The notes under the pieces: generated by a model
Seen by the model: only the letters and a program-made list of their open reading frames with translations
Database searches by the model: none
What the model was told of the DNA's origin: nothing
Shown: positions 25,771-35,012 of the stretch, one piece after another
How the letters are laid out: each line of letters starts with the position of its first letter
Numbering within the stretch: the first letter of the stretch is position 1
Position numbers and translations under genes: made by a program
Origin: Gemmatimonadaceae bacterium
GTDB taxonomy: Bacteria > Gemmatimonadota > Gemmatimonadetes > Gemmatimonadales > Gemmatimonadaceae
Direction: 5' to 3'
NCBI GenBank assembly: GCA_013697785.1
Contig: JACCWE010000168.1
Location: 1-63,238 of the forward strand
Length of the DNA stretch: 63,238 nucleotides

Positions 25771-26805
25771 GTGAAAGAGTTGGCGATGGATGGGGCGAGC
25801 AGTGCGGACGACAGGAAAAACGGCGCCTTCGAAACCCTCCGAAGCGTGCACGCCGCCCAGCGACATCTTCTGCGCCTGGTCCCCAACGTTCGCACGGCCA
25901 CCGGTGGTGGATCGCCGCTGGAACGCCTGGAGCGGGACATGGAGCTCCCGCATGTGATAGACGCGGAGGGCGCGGAGGATGCAACTTTGCGCGCGCGACC
26001 GGTTCCCGGCGCTCCCGTCCCTGCGTTTCGGGCCTTTCTCGACGGCACTCAGCGCAGCCAGCTGCTGGGGTGGATCGGCTCACTTCCGCTGGTTTACGGA
26101 ACGTCCGGGGCCGTCATCCGCGAGCGCATCGAGCGCCGTTTGGTGACCTGGCACACACCGCTGGTTGAACACCGCATCTACGCGCCTCTCGCCTACGCCC
26201 CACGCGAGGAGCTCGAGGGCGCGCTCGGAGCGCAGCTCGAGGACACCACGAAGCCCGGCCCCGACGGGACGATCCCGGCTCCGCACCCGACGCTTCTCCT
26301 CGAGCGCGCGACGCTGGCTGTGTCGCGCGACCGCGAGCGGCTCGAGCTCTCTCTGGCCGAAAGCTGGTGCGCGAGCCGCCCGGACGATCCGATCATGATC
26401 GACGGCGGCATCGGGTCCAGCGAAGCGGTGGCGAGCTCCGCGTGCGCCGTCGGCGTCGTGAAGAGCCACCGCACACTCTACGCGAAGGGCGAGGCGCTGA
26501 ACGTGGTGCTCGCGCTTTCGCGCGGCGAGCGGTCGAGCGTGATCCGGATAGCGCCGCGCGCACGGAGCGAGGTGCTCAGCTGGTATTTGCGGCTCCGCGC
26601 CACCGATGGACGAGACGCGCTCTGGGGACTGGTGCGCGTGGAGATGCGCATGATCGACTCGCCCGGAATCACCGCGCGCGCCGACGAGATCTCGCGATGG
26701 CTGCTCGCGGAGTCGTCGCCGCTGGCCGCGCCGGACCCGCGCTGGGACCGGATGGCATACGGGATCCGAAGCGCCGAAGAGTTTCTCCGCGCCACCACGA
26801 ATTAG
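25771..26805 (+). CDS. nurA: NurA-like 5'-3' nuclease
   Basis: Protein of 344 residues matching the NurA nuclease layout. The first acidic motif is FLDGTQR (D91), the second IMIDGGIGSS (D211), followed twenty residues later by VVKSHRTLY (K231-Y237) and a late ALWGLVRVEMR strand. In archaea NurA is the nuclease that digests the 5' strand at DNA ends in complex with HerA. Here the HerA-like ATPase gene follows 103 bases downstream, which strongly supports the call although sequence similarity alone is modest. GTG at 25771 opens the frame; the ATG at 25786 (MDGASS) is an alternative. Confidence 0.68.
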   Translation: MKELAMDGASSADDRKNGAFETLRSVHAAQRHLLRLVPNVRTATGGGSPLERLERDMELPHVIDAEGAEDATLRARPVPGAPVPAFRAFLDGTQRSQLLGWIGSLPLVYGTSGAVIRERIERRLVTWHTPLVEHRIYAPLAYAPREELEGALGAQLEDTTKPGPDGTIPAPHPTLLLERATLAVSRDRERLELSLAESWCASRPDDPIMIDGGIGSSEAVASSACAVGVVKSHRTLYAKGEALNVVLALSRGERSSVIRIAPRARSEVLSWYLRLRATDGRDALWGLVRVEMRMIDSPGITARADEISRWLLAESSPLAAPDPRWDRMAYGIRSAEEFLRATTN

Positions 26806-26908
26806 CGTCCCCCGAGGTGCGGCGTGCCCAGTCACGTCGCGCGCTGCTCACCTCTTACGTTTCGCTTCCATTCGCGGCGCCGCCGCGCGCGCTCGCATTC
26901 GAGGATCC

Positions 26909-28855
26909 ATGACCGCACCGCTCGGGCTCGTCGTCGCGACGGAACGCACGCCCAACACTCCGCATCAGTTCCAGTTCTGGACGGCGATCGATTCCCCCGT
27001 CGGCATCGGTACGATCGTGCGCGTTGACGGGCGGCAGCCGGTGGACGGACACATTCCGCATGTGTACGGCGTGGTGACCGAAGGCTTCAGCTATACCGAT
27101 CTCGCCTCGCCGCTCTTCGATGTACTCGGCCACGACGGCGATCCGGGGCAGGCCGCGTTCGCGCCGACGGAGCGCGCGGAAGTGCGACTCTACGTCGCGG
27201 CGGTGCTGCGCCACGTTCCCGAGGAGCCGCTGCAGCCGGTGCCGATGGGCGAGGTTTTTCTCGCGACGGAGGCGGATGTCGCCGTCGCGCTGCGAATGGA
27301 CACGTATCTGCGCGATGGCGCGAGCACTGGCATCCCGATCGGGCTCTATCGCTCCGGCGGCATGGACTCGGCCATCTACCTCGACGCGGAATTTCTCGTC
27401 GGGCCCGAAGCCGCGCATCTCAACATCACCGGCGTGTCGGGGCTCGCGACGAAGACGAGCGCAGTGGAGTGGCTGATGGCCTCGCTCTTCGCTCACTTTC
27501 CGAAGAGCAAGGGCTCGGTGGCCGCGGTGTGCTTCAACGTGAAGGGTCCCGATCTCTGCTTCCTCGATCAGCCCGCGGAGCTCGAGGAAAACGACCGCGC
27601 GATGTACGAGACGCTGGGCGTTCCATGCGCGCCCTTTCCCGATGTTCGCTACTTCGCGCCGTACAAGGCGGACAACGTCTCGCTCAACACGCTGCGCTCG
27701 AACGAGGAGCTGTCCGCGAACGTCCAGCCGTTGACGTGGGGGCTCCGCGAGGTGTTGCAGTTCGCCGAGGTGCTGCTCAACCGCGATGACGTCGATGCCA
27801 AGGCCGATGCACTGATCGACTTCATCAAGGAGCGGGTGCTCGACCGCGACTTCGAGGATCGCGTGCTCAAGCAGAAGCATCGGGTGCGCTCGTTCGCGGA
27901 TCTCGAGGGATGGTTCCGGGATCTGCTCAGCGGACTCGAGGATCAGGGGAGCGAGCACTGGCGCACACATCACGTTGCGACGATCCGGAAGGTGCGGAAC
28001 CGGCTATCGAATATTTCCACGCGTTGCGCGGGACTCGTCACCAACGACGGCCATACCAGCGACCTGCCGTGGGGGGACTTCACGGATCGTGCGGTGTATG
28101 TAGTGGACGTCGCGCTGGCGGAGGAGGATGCGCAGGACCTCATCTTCGCGCGTATCGTCTCGAAGCTGCGCGAGCATCTCGAGCGACGCGATCTCGGCGT
28201 CACGCACGTCGTCGTGTTCGTGGATGAGCTCAACAAGTATGCGCCAGCCGATGGACCCGACACGTACGTTCGGAAGATGCTGCTCGACATCGCGGAGCGT
28301 GGTCGGTATCTGGGGCTCGTGCTCTTCAGTGCGCAGCAGTTCCGGTCGCAGGTTCACCGGCGTGTCGTTGGCAACGCGGGAACCGCGCTCTATGGACGAA
28401 TGGATGGCGATGAGCTCGCAACGCCCGGCTATGCCGTGCTGAGCGCTGCCACGCGAACGAAGCTCGCAACGTTGTCGAAAGGACAATTGATGGTTCGGCA
28501 CCCGCATTTCACACAACCGATCTTCGTCTCGTTTCCACGCCCTGCGGTGATGCGCGGGCGCGATGGCATGGAGCGCTTTCCGCAGGCGGCCGATGTGCCG
28601 CTCGACGTCGGCGTGCTGCGTCAGCTCCGTCGCTTCGAGCCGACGCTGACACTCGCATGGGTGCAGGATGTCATCGGGCTGTACGAGGAGGAGGACGTTT
28701 TGCGCGCGTTGCACGCGACGCTCGCCCATGCTCCGGAGAAGGCGGGCGCGTATTTCAAGGCGCAGTTCAGAAAGATCGTTGGGGCGGCTCCGGCTCCTGC
28801 CGTGGCGCGCACGCCGCTCCGCGCACTCCCGGATGATGATCCCTACGCGATCTGA
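26909..28855 (+). CDS. herA: HerA-like DNA translocase ATPase
   Basis: Protein of 648 residues of the HerA/FtsK superfamily. An N-terminal beta-barrel-like HAS domain (about 1-130) is followed by the ATPase core: P-loop NITGVSGLATKTSAVEW (174-190), an unusual form lacking the GxGKT spacing; Walker B VVVFVDELNKYAP (434-446); and GRYLGLVLFSAQQFRSQVHR, the polar motif typical of HerA. HerA forms a hexamer that loads on DNA ends and drives NurA. The ATG at 26909 has GAGG just upstream. A secreted orphan overlaps its last 23 bases, and SbcD and SbcC follow. Confidence 0.82.
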   Translation: MTAPLGLVVATERTPNTPHQFQFWTAIDSPVGIGTIVRVDGRQPVDGHIPHVYGVVTEGFSYTDLASPLFDVLGHDGDPGQAAFAPTERAEVRLYVAAVLRHVPEEPLQPVPMGEVFLATEADVAVALRMDTYLRDGASTGIPIGLYRSGGMDSAIYLDAEFLVGPEAAHLNITGVSGLATKTSAVEWLMASLFAHFPKSKGSVAAVCFNVKGPDLCFLDQPAELEENDRAMYETLGVPCAPFPDVRYFAPYKADNVSLNTLRSNEELSANVQPLTWGLREVLQFAEVLLNRDDVDAKADALIDFIKERVLDRDFEDRVLKQKHRVRSFADLEGWFRDLLSGLEDQGSEHWRTHHVATIRKVRNRLSNISTRCAGLVTNDGHTSDLPWGDFTDRAVYVVDVALAEEDAQDLIFARIVSKLREHLERRDLGVTHVVVFVDELNKYAPADGPDTYVRKMLLDIAERGRYLGLVLFSAQQFRSQVHRRVVGNAGTALYGRMDGDELATPGYAVLSAATRTKLATLSKGQLMVRHPHFTQPIFVSFPRPAVMRGRDGMERFPQAADVPLDVGVLRQLRRFEPTLTLAWVQDVIGLYEEEDVLRALHATLAHAPEKAGAYFKAQFRKIVGAAPAPAVARTPLRALPDDDPYAI

Positions 28856-29711
28856 GCCGGCGCTGCCCCGCCGGCTTGCCGGCGCACTCGTTGTTGCTGC
28901 AGTGCTCATCGCGGGCGCGTCTTCGCTCGCGCGGGCGCAGCAGCCGATCATGCTTCGCATCCAGCCGCACGTGGGCGACACGATGTACACGCGCTTCGAG
29001 CAGTCGGTCGAGATGATCGGCACGCGCAACGTCCATCTCGTCGACACGACGATGACGTCGCGCATGGACATCGTGATCCTCTCGCACTCGCTCGTGCAGT
29101 CGAGCGACGGACATGGCACCACCATCCTGGCGGTCACCGACTCGGTCGCGATGGAGGGTCATGGCACAGGCGCGGCGGCGCCGACGGAGACGCTTCGGCG
29201 TGCGATGCAGGGGCGCCAGGCGCAGCTTCACATCGCGCGCGACGGCTCGGCCGAGCTGCTCGGCGCCTCCGACAACGTGACGCCAGAGGTAGAGGCGCTG
29301 TATTCGGGAATGCCCGCGACGCTGCCGGAGCGGCTCGTGTCGGTTCATTCGACCTGGGAGCGAACCGCGTTTATTCCGGTGAGCCTGGAGTCTGACTCCG
29401 CGCACTCCGCGAGAGTGCGCACGACGTACCGGCTGGATTCGCTCTCATCGAATGGGCAGCTCGCCTACATCTCGATCCACGGCACGATCTCGCGAGACAG
29501 CGCGGCGGCGCTGGTGTCGGAGTCGCTGCGAGTCGGCTCGACGGGAACGGTGACCGGGCGGATGACGATGGACCGCAAGCACGGATGGTGGATCGAATCG
29601 CACATTGCCATCGAGATCAAGAGCATGGTGACGCGGATCATCGAGCCGGTATCCACGATGCAGGTGCAAACACACATCGTGCAGTCGATGCAAACCCGGA
29701 TCGCGCCGTAA
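28833..29711 (+). CDS. Secreted protein of unknown function
   Basis: Protein of 292 residues with a signal peptide (RLAGALVVAAVLIAGASSLARA) and a beta-rich mature part full of Ser/Thr. It begins MMIPTRSEP at the ATG at 28833, inside the end of the HerA-like gene in another frame. No known domain recognised; there is a general resemblance to DUF6263-type envelope proteins (TYRLDSLSSNGQLAYISIHG). An exported protein is out of place between two DNA-repair genes, but overlap and strand make it part of the run. Confidence 0.65.
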   Translation: MMIPTRSEPALPRRLAGALVVAAVLIAGASSLARAQQPIMLRIQPHVGDTMYTRFEQSVEMIGTRNVHLVDTTMTSRMDIVILSHSLVQSSDGHGTTILAVTDSVAMEGHGTGAAAPTETLRRAMQGRQAQLHIARDGSAELLGASDNVTPEVEALYSGMPATLPERLVSVHSTWERTAFIPVSLESDSAHSARVRTTYRLDSLSSNGQLAYISIHGTISRDSAAALVSESLRVGSTGTVTGRMTMDRKHGWWIESHIAIEIKSMVTRIIEPVSTMQVQTHIVQSMQTRIAP

Positions 29712-29784
29712 CCATCGTTTCCCCGCGAGATCGCCTATCCCCAAGCTGGTAGCGGGGTTAGGGCCACACAGCTAAATTTCCCGC

Positions 29785-30966
29785 GTGCGCCTCGTACACC
29801 TCGCCGACCTCCATCTGGGCTTCCGGCAGTACCACCGGCTCACGCCAACCGGAATCAATCAACGCGAAGCGGACGTCGCGCACGCGTTCCGACGCGCCAT
29901 CGATCGCGTCATCGCGCTCGCGCCCGATATCGTCGTCATCGCCGGCGACATTTTTCACACCGTGCGCCCGATGAATCCCGCGATCATCGACGCGTTCACG
30001 CAGTTCGCGCGGCTCACGACCGAGCTGCCGAACGCGATCGTCGTAATGGTTGCCGGCAATCACGATCGCCCGCGCGCGACCGAGACGGGGTGCATTCTCA
30101 AGCTCTTTCAGAAGCTCGGCATTCACGTCGTGGTCGACGAGCCGAAGCGGCTGCAGTTTCCGGGGCACGATCTCTCCATCCTCGCGGTGCCCGACATCAC
30201 CGGCCCGCGTCCCGATCTCTCCCCCGATCCGACGGCGCGCCACAACGTCCTCGTGATGCACGGTGAGGTCGAGGGTGTGCTGCCGCACGGGGGCGATCGC
30301 GCGGCGATGGAGATTCCGCGCAGCGCGCTTTCCGCATCGCGCTGGAGCTACATCGCGCTCGGCCACTACCACGTGCACCAGCGCATCGAGAAGAATGCGT
30401 ACTACTCGGGATCGCTCGAGTATACGAGCACGGATCCGTGGGGCGAGCTCGATCAGGAGGCGCAGCTGCGTCTTCCCGGCAAGGGATTCATCGAGTGGGA
30501 TCTCGAGAGGTCGGAGCACACCTTCCACCACATTCCGGCGAGCCGGGCGCTCGTGAGTCTCGATTCCATAGCGGCGCGCGGGATGTCCGCGGCGGAGATC
30601 GACATCGCGGTCCGCGCAGCGTGCGACGATTGCGAGGGCGGCATCGAGGAGAAGATCGTGCGCCTCGTCGTGCGCGATGTGCCGCGCCACATCGTGCGCG
30701 AGCTCGACTCGCGCGCGTTGCGCGAGCTCAAGCGTCGCGCGATGCACTTCCAGCTCGACACGCGGCGCCCCGATGCGATGCGACCCAGCGGAATCGGCGC
30801 GAGCGGCGGCCGCCGGCCCACGCTCGTGGAGACCGTCACCGCGTATCTGCAGAAGCGGCCGCTCGACGATGAGCTCGATCGCGCCGCGCTCGTGCAGCTC
30901 GGCCTCGAGTATCTGAAGCAAGCGGACGATGTGGACGCGGCCTCCGCCGCGGCGCCGAGGGAGTAG
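29785..30966 (+). CDS. sbcD: Exonuclease SbcD (Mre11-type nuclease subunit)
   Basis: Metallophosphoesterase of 393 residues, the nuclease of the SbcCD/Mre11-Rad50 complex. All metal-binding motifs are present: HLADLHLG (D8, H10), VIAGDIFH (D55), VAGNHDRP (N92-D94), VMHGEVEG (H159) and ALGHYHVHQ (193-196). The C-terminal capping region is shorter than in Escherichia coli SbcD, similar to archaeal Mre11. GTG start at 29785. The SbcC start follows its stop with no spacer, as expected for a 1:1 complex. Confidence 0.93.
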   Translation: MRLVHLADLHLGFRQYHRLTPTGINQREADVAHAFRRAIDRVIALAPDIVVIAGDIFHTVRPMNPAIIDAFTQFARLTTELPNAIVVMVAGNHDRPRATETGCILKLFQKLGIHVVVDEPKRLQFPGHDLSILAVPDITGPRPDLSPDPTARHNVLVMHGEVEGVLPHGGDRAAMEIPRSALSASRWSYIALGHYHVHQRIEKNAYYSGSLEYTSTDPWGELDQEAQLRLPGKGFIEWDLERSEHTFHHIPASRALVSLDSIAARGMSAAEIDIAVRAACDDCEGGIEEKIVRLVVRDVPRHIVRELDSRALRELKRRAMHFQLDTRRPDAMRPSGIGASGGRRPTLVETVTAYLQKRPLDDELDRAALVQLGLEYLKQADDVDAASAAAPRE

Positions 30967-33438
30967 GTGCGACTCAACAGCGTCGCGCTCACGAACTTTC
31001 GGCAGCATGCCGACACGCGAATCGATTTCGATTCGGGGCTGACGGGTGTCATCGGCGCGAACGGATCGGGAAAGACGACGATCCTCGAAGCCATTGCGTG
31101 GGCGATCTACGGCACGGCGGCAGCGCGCGGGACGCGCGAATCGATCCGCCACAATCGCGCCGGCGCGCGCGCGACCGTGCGCGTGGAGCTCGACTTCGAT
31201 CTCGGCGGCCACCGCTATCACATCGTGCGTGGGCTCACGAGCGCCGAGCTCTATCTCGATGGCGGCTCGGCGCCGATCGCGAGCTCGATCAGCGGCGTGA
31301 CCGAGCTTCTCACGCGCCGACTCGGGATGACGCGCGAGGAATTCTTCAACACGTACTTCACGGGTCAGAAGGAGCTCTCCGTGATGTCGGCGATGGGGCC
31401 CTCGGAGCGCGCGCAGTTCCTCTCGCACGTGCTCGGCTACGAGCGGCTCCGGAGCGCGCAGCAGCTCGAGCGCGCGCGCAAGAATGCCCTCGTCGCGCAG
31501 ATCGGCGGGATCAGGCAGGGGATGCCGGATGCCTCGATCGTGGAGCAGCAGCTCTCGGATGCCGAGCGGCGGCTCGTGAGCGCGCGGCAGCAGAGCGACA
31601 TCGCGCGCGCGCGGCAGGCGACGGCGATCGCGGCGCGCGACGTGATTGTGCCGAAGTGGGAGAAGCTGCAGCGCGAGCGAGAGCAGCTCGTGACGCTGAT
31701 CTCCGAGATGCGCGTTGCCGAGGAGGAGGAGCGCTCGACGACGCGCGACATGGCGCGGCTGGCGCGGGACCTCGACGAGATCGCGGCGGCGCGCGCGGAG
31801 CGCACAGAACTCATGCGCGAGCTCGACTCGTACGGTGAGCTGCACAGCGAGTTCCAGCATCTCGAGATCCTCGCGCGCGAGGAGGGACGGCGGCAGGCGC
31901 TCATCGAGACGGGACAGGCGCTCGCGGACGAGCTGAACAAACTGCGTCAGCGCAGGTCGAAGGTGGAGACCGCGCCGAAGCTCGATCTCGAGGTGAGTGC
32001 GTCGCTGGAGGAGCGCCGCGAGGAACTCGAGCTCGTCGACGGTCAGCTCGAGGCGAGACGAACGGAGTGGGTGCGCGACAGGCAGGAGGCCGAGACGAAG
32101 CGGCAGTCGCTGCGCGAGCAGTACGTGGAGCTCAAGCAGCAGCGCGAGCGGCTCGCGGTGGCAGGGGAGGAGGGCTTCTGTCCCACATGTACGCGGCCGC
32201 TCGGCGTGCAGTTGCGCGGCGTGCTCGATCTCCTCGACGCGCAGATGGAGACGGTTCGCGTGGATGGGAATTACTACAAGGGACGGCTCGAGCAGCTGCT
32301 CGACATGCCCGAGGATGTGAAGGCGCTCGATGAGCGGCGGCGGGCGCTTTCCGGTGAGGTCGCGAATCTCGAGCGCCGGACCATGAAGGTGCAGCTCGCG
32401 GTGCAGGAGCTGACGCAACTCACCGGTGATCTCGCGGTAAAGGAGGAGCGCGAGGCGTCGCTGCAGCGCGATCTCGAGGCGATACCGGCGGGATACGATT
32501 CGCGGCGCCACGAGCGCGTGCGGCTGGAGATCGACCGGCTGATGCCGCTCGACGCGAAAGTGACGCGGCTCAGCGCGCAGATCGAGCGCGAGCAGACGCT
32601 CACGCGCGAGCGATCGCATGTGATCGCGAATGCCACCCAGGTTACGGCCCGGATCGTGGAGCTCCAGGCGCGCAGGGACTCGATCACAGTGTCGGAGAGC
32701 GACTTTGCGACGCTGCGCGGGCAGAACGATACCGCTGCGACCGAGGTGCGCGCGGCCGAGCTGGCGGTGGTCGGCGCGGATGGAAGCTCACATGCGGCGG
32801 TGATGGCGATGGAGGTCGCGGGCGCGGCCGCGAAGGAGCTCGCCGAGCGCCAGCGGCTGCTCGGCGAGCTCACGGTGCACAAGCGTCTGCATGATGAGCT
32901 CGACCGCGCGTACACCGATCTCCGCACCGACCTGAATTTCCAGCTGCGTCCGGAGCTCTCGGAGCTGGCGAGCGCCTTCCTGTCGGAGCTGACGGACGGG
33001 CGTTACGACGAACTGGAGCTCGACGATCAGTACAACATTGTCGTTCACGAGGATGGGCGCCCGAAGCCCGTGATCTCCGGCGGTGAGGAGGATCTGGCGA
33101 ATCTCGTGCTGCGACTGGCGATCTCGCAGATGATCGCTGAGCGCGCGGGGCAGCCGTTCTCGCTGCTGATCCTCGATGAGATCTTCGGCTCGCTCGATGA
33201 GCTCAGGCGTGCGAGCGTGCTCGAGCTGCTGCGCCGACTCAACGATCGGTTCGAGCAGGTCATTCTCATCACGCACATCGATTCGGTGCGAGATATGCTG
33301 GACCACGTGATCACCGTGCGCTACGATCCGGAGCAGGGATCGTCGACCGTCGTGCAGCACGATGGCGTTCCGGATGAGCCACTCTTGCCTGACGAGATGA
33401 TGCCGCCGTACTTCGAAGAAGCGGGAGCTGCGGACTGA
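30967..33438 (+). CDS. sbcC: Exonuclease SbcC (Rad50-type ATPase subunit)
   Basis: SMC-like ATPase of 823 residues, close to archaeal Rad50 and shorter than Escherichia coli SbcC. N-terminal Walker A GANGSGKTT (30-38), long coiled-coil arms (about 165-400 and 415-690), the zinc hook CPTC (C405 and C408) at the apex, ABC signature ISGGEEDLANL (703-713) and Walker B LLILDEIFGSLD (733-744). It tethers DNA ends and gates the SbcD nuclease. GTG start immediately after the sbcD stop; its own stop shares a base with the next start. Confidence 0.95.
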   Translation: MRLNSVALTNFRQHADTRIDFDSGLTGVIGANGSGKTTILEAIAWAIYGTAAARGTRESIRHNRAGARATVRVELDFDLGGHRYHIVRGLTSAELYLDGGSAPIASSISGVTELLTRRLGMTREEFFNTYFTGQKELSVMSAMGPSERAQFLSHVLGYERLRSAQQLERARKNALVAQIGGIRQGMPDASIVEQQLSDAERRLVSARQQSDIARARQATAIAARDVIVPKWEKLQREREQLVTLISEMRVAEEEERSTTRDMARLARDLDEIAAARAERTELMRELDSYGELHSEFQHLEILAREEGRRQALIETGQALADELNKLRQRRSKVETAPKLDLEVSASLEERREELELVDGQLEARRTEWVRDRQEAETKRQSLREQYVELKQQRERLAVAGEEGFCPTCTRPLGVQLRGVLDLLDAQMETVRVDGNYYKGRLEQLLDMPEDVKALDERRRALSGEVANLERRTMKVQLAVQELTQLTGDLAVKEEREASLQRDLEAIPAGYDSRRHERVRLEIDRLMPLDAKVTRLSAQIEREQTLTRERSHVIANATQVTARIVELQARRDSITVSESDFATLRGQNDTAATEVRAAELAVVGADGSSHAAVMAMEVAGAAAKELAERQRLLGELTVHKRLHDELDRAYTDLRTDLNFQLRPELSELASAFLSELTDGRYDELELDDQYNIVVHEDGRPKPVISGGEEDLANLVLRLAISQMIAERAGQPFSLLILDEIFGSLDELRRASVLELLRRLNDRFEQVILITHIDSVRDMLDHVITVRYDPEQGSSTVVQHDGVPDEPLLPDEMMPPYFEEAGAAD

Positions 33439-34409
33439 TGGCGATCGCAAGGCCGTGGCGCGCACCGCGCCCGAACGGACCGTACGCGGCGACGCCGGAT
33501 GATCACGCGGCGCTCAATCACGTCTTCAGTGAGGCGTTCACGGAGCGCTATCGCCGCGATGGACTCGTTGGCGTGCGCGTGCCCTTTCTCAACCCGGCGA
33601 TCTGGCATTATGCGATCGAGGACGCGAACGGCGGCGCGCTGATCTGGCGCGACGAGCGCGACGAGATCGCGGCGTTCAACATCGTGCACTGCTCGGGGCG
33701 CGAAGGGTGGATGGGGCCGCTCGCGGTGCGTCCGGATGCGCAGGGCGCGGGACTTGGGAAGGAGGTCGTGCAGAGCGGCATCGACTGGCTGACGGCGGCG
33801 AAGGCGCTGACGATCGGCCTCGAGACGATGCCGCGCACGATGGACAACATCGGCTTCTACTCCGGCCTCGGTTTTCTCCCCGGGCGTCTCACCGTCACCG
33901 TCACGATCGATTCGGCGCCGGCGAACGAGATGCCGAGCGTGTTCGGAAGGCTGAGCGCAAGCGACAAGGCGGCGGTGCTGATCGAGTGCTGCGAGCTGTC
34001 ACAGAGCGTATTGCCGGCGTGCGACTTCACGCGCGAGATCGAGATCACCGATTCCCTGGGACTCGGCGAGACGATTCTCTTTCGCGAGGGTGGAAAGCTC
34101 ACGGGCTTCGCGCTGTGCCACACGGTGCCGCTCGTGGAGGGGCGCGCGCGAGAGGAGACGCGCGTCTTGAAGTTCGTGCTGGCGAAAGAGACTGGGCTCG
34201 CGAGCGCGGTGGCGACGCTCGCGGATTTCGCGCGGCGCGGAGGGACGAGGCGCGTGGCGTTCAGAGTGCAGACCGAATATGTCGACGCGTATCAGCAGCT
34301 GATCGCGATGGGTGGTCGCGTACGCTGGACGGATCTGCGAATGGCGCTCGCGCGATATCCGGAGGGGAGGGCATCGCGCGGATTGCTGTGGAGCAACTGG
34401 GAGATCTAG
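33438..34409 (+). CDS. GNAT-family N-acetyltransferase (probable tandem GNAT)
   Basis: Protein of 323 residues. The N-terminal half is a GNAT domain with the acetyl-CoA-binding MGPLAVRPDAQGAGLGKEVV and a following MDNIGFYSGLGF segment. The C-terminal half (about 190-310) repeats the fold more loosely (VLKFVLAKETG, ASAVATLADFARRGG). The substrate could be a protein, amino acid or small amine. It starts at the ATG overlapping the sbcC stop (TGATG), so it is translationally coupled to the DNA-end-processing genes, which is unexpected for this family. Confidence 0.82.
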   Translation: MAIARPWRAPRPNGPYAATPDDHAALNHVFSEAFTERYRRDGLVGVRVPFLNPAIWHYAIEDANGGALIWRDERDEIAAFNIVHCSGREGWMGPLAVRPDAQGAGLGKEVVQSGIDWLTAAKALTIGLETMPRTMDNIGFYSGLGFLPGRLTVTVTIDSAPANEMPSVFGRLSASDKAAVLIECCELSQSVLPACDFTREIEITDSLGLGETILFREGGKLTGFALCHTVPLVEGRAREETRVLKFVLAKETGLASAVATLADFARRGGTRRVAFRVQTEYVDAYQQLIAMGGRVRWTDLRMALARYPEGRASRGLLWSNWEI

Positions 34410-34454
34410 CGGACCGATCGATGAATGCGCTCGACCCCAACGACCACGAGCCGC

Positions 34455-34964
34455 TCAATTCTGCGTCGGCAAATCTCGCTCGATCGCCTGCGTGACGTCG
34501 TCGATCGACGTCTGGCCCGCAAGCTGTTGCACGCCCGCCTCATTTGCCTCGTCCGAAAGCCCCATGCGCGTGGCGATGTGCCGATCAATGCCGAGGACTG
34601 CGGTGATCTCCTTCTCGGTGAGCAGCAGCAGCTGAAGCATGAGATGATCGCGTTCATCGGCGCGCCGTCCCAGACGCGCCTGCCGCATCAGAATGAAGCT
34701 TGCGAGCAGGATCGCCTCGAGGGCGACGAACGTTCCCAAAAGCGAGAAAGGGCGCGGATCAAAGTGCGGGATATTGCCGACTCTCGTCACGTTGACGCCA
34801 ATCCAGCAGATGAAGACGACGACGTGGATCGCAACGAATGTCAGGCTTCCCGCGAAGGCAGCGATCGCATCCGTCGCGCGCTCCGCCGTCGAGCGCTTCG
34901 CCAGAAATTCCTGCTCGTGCCTCGCGACGAGCGCGATGTGTTCCTGAACATGATCCTGCGACAT
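34455..34964 (-). CDS. DUF1003 membrane protein
   Basis: Protein of 169 residues with two membrane helices (AAFAGSLTFVAIHVVVFICWIGVN and FSLLGTFVALEAILLASFILM) separated by the DUF1003 signature NIPHFDPRPF, and a cytoplasmic C-terminal helical tail (QLLLLTEKEITAVLGID). Family function is unknown. The ATG at 34964 (MSQDHVQEH) is preferred over a start 9 codons upstream. It converges with the GNAT gene. Confidence 0.85.
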   Translation of the reverse strand: MSQDHVQEHIALVARHEQEFLAKRSTAERATDAIAAFAGSLTFVAIHVVVFICWIGVNVTRVGNIPHFDPRPFSLLGTFVALEAILLASFILMRQARLGRRADERDHLMLQLLLLTEKEITAVLGIDRHIATRMGLSDEANEAGVQQLAGQTSIDDVTQAIERDLPTQN

Positions 34965-35012
34965 CGCCTTCTCCCTGCTCAAGAGCGCCAATCGGTTACG
35001 TCCCTGACGCTC

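Noticed and set aside
29758-32619. A 953-codon minus-strand open frame
   Set aside because: It is an antisense shadow of sbcD and sbcC; it has no recognisable domain and is Leu/Arg/Glu-rich.
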